A stretch of 64,000 bases of DNA, from the NCBI GenBank assembly GCA_022448985.1, contig JAKVCR010000019.1:2027-66026 (forward strand), read 5' to 3'. The translations under genes were made by a program, and so were the position numbers. Every line of letters starts with the position of its first letter. The first letter of the stretch is position 1. A model generated the notes under the pieces. The model did not search any database. It saw nothing but the letters and a program-made list of their open reading frames with translations, and was not told the origin of the DNA. This DNA is from Roseibacillus sp. (GTDB lineage: Bacteria > Verrucomicrobiota > Verrucomicrobiia > Verrucomicrobiales > Akkermansiaceae). Below are positions 63,602 to 64,000 of this stretch, one piece after another.

Positions 63602-64000
63602 TCACTGGAGCATGGACTGCAGTTCGTCCTCCGTGATGACGGGTATGCCAAGGGTGGCGGCCTTGTCCCTCTTTGATCCCCCGCCCTCGCCGGCAAGAAG
63701 GTAGTTGGTGCTCTTGGAAATGGATCCTGTTACCTTGCCGCCTGTCTGTTCGATGAGGGCCTTGTAGTCATTGCGTGCCCGGGAAAGCGTGCCTGTGATG
63801 ACAAAGGTTTTTCCAGTCAGAGGCATCATGCCGGAAGCGGCTGCCTCGGCAGGTCTGGGGGAGAAGTTGTCGGAGCGAGGGCTGAGTCCGAGTTGCTGGA
63901 ATCGCTGCATGAATATCCGGCCGTGTTCGGATTCGAAGAAGGTGAGGAGGTTGCGGGAAGCCACGGCTCCGATATCCGGAGAAATCTCAAATTCCGCGAT
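63602..64000 (-). CDS. ligA: NAD-dependent DNA ligase LigA, C-terminal part (5' end outside window)
   Basis: The frame runs off the right edge, so only the last 132 or so residues are present. They contain the end of the helix-hairpin-helix region (ISPDIGAVASRNLLTFFESE) and a full BRCT domain: LTGKTFVITGTLSRARNDYK, ALIEQTGGKVTGSISKSTNY and LLAGEGGGSKRDKAATLGIP. LigA seals nicks in DNA using NAD. The catalytic adenylation and OB-fold domains lie outside the window. It is followed on the same strand, after 117 bases, by the PVC cytochrome gene. Confidence 0.93.
   Translation of the reverse strand: MAEFEISPDIGAVASRNLLTFFESEHGRIFMQRFQQLGLSPRSDNFSPRPAEAAASGMMPLTGKTFVITGTLSRARNDYKALIEQTGGKVTGSISKSTNYLLAGEGGGSKRDKAATLGIPVITEDELQSMLQ

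Overview
The window reads as chromosomal DNA of a Verrucomicrobiota bacterium (PVC superphylum). I infer this from a PVC-type membrane-bound dehydrogenase with HEAT repeats and c-type haem sites, formylglycine sulfatases beside a sialic-acid-type transporter, a CotH/LTD surface giant ending in a C-terminal segment common in verrucomicrobial exported proteins, DUF6941- and DUF5069-like small proteins, and moderately high GC. No database search was possible. The sequence is gene-dense: I count 40 protein genes, two cut by the window edges. I saw no tRNA, rRNA, CRISPR array, IS element or phage gene, and no gap between genes longer than about 280 bases.

Region 1 (1-6313, +) is a tight four-gene catabolic operon: a kelch (NanM-like) domain fused to an SSS symporter, an N-acylglucosamine 2-epimerase, and two sulfatases of different subfamilies. 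Together they suggest uptake and processing of sialic acid or amino sugars released from sulfated glycans. Region 2 (6585-15072, +) is a type II secretion operon with pseudopilins G, H, I, J and K, L-like and M-like assembly proteins, a possible GspC-like protein and the secretin GspD. The ATPase GspE and platform protein GspF are absent here. A TPR protein (15197-16594) follows.

Region 3 (16691-21712, -) holds a Nudix protein, a DUF5069-like protein, a secreted PHP-type metallohydrolase, an MntR-like regulator and a membrane-anchored unknown. Region 4 (21880-42243) is mostly housekeeping and transport: clpB, a membrane M28 peptidase, an AGCS symporter with two SH3b-like domains inserted in one loop, a UvrD/PcrA helicase, cstA, coaD, a SurA-like isomerase overlapping mfd, a lipoprotein amidase, a YkgJ-type protein, a TPR-like unknown, a Ste24-type M48 protease and a small lipoprotein.

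Region 5 (42398-58830, +) has a surface protein of about 2,600 residues (seven cadherin-like repeats, two of them split by inserted modules, then LTD and CotH domains), a class B penicillin-binding protein, a DUF6941-like/SDR/unknown cluster ended by a terminator, and putA. Region 6 (58844-64000, -) has the PVC dehydrogenase-cytochrome and the C-terminal end of ligA. The most unusual architectures are the split cadherin repeats, the SH3b insertion in the symporter, the NanM-symporter fusion and the fructanase-type module on the dehydrogenase-cytochrome.
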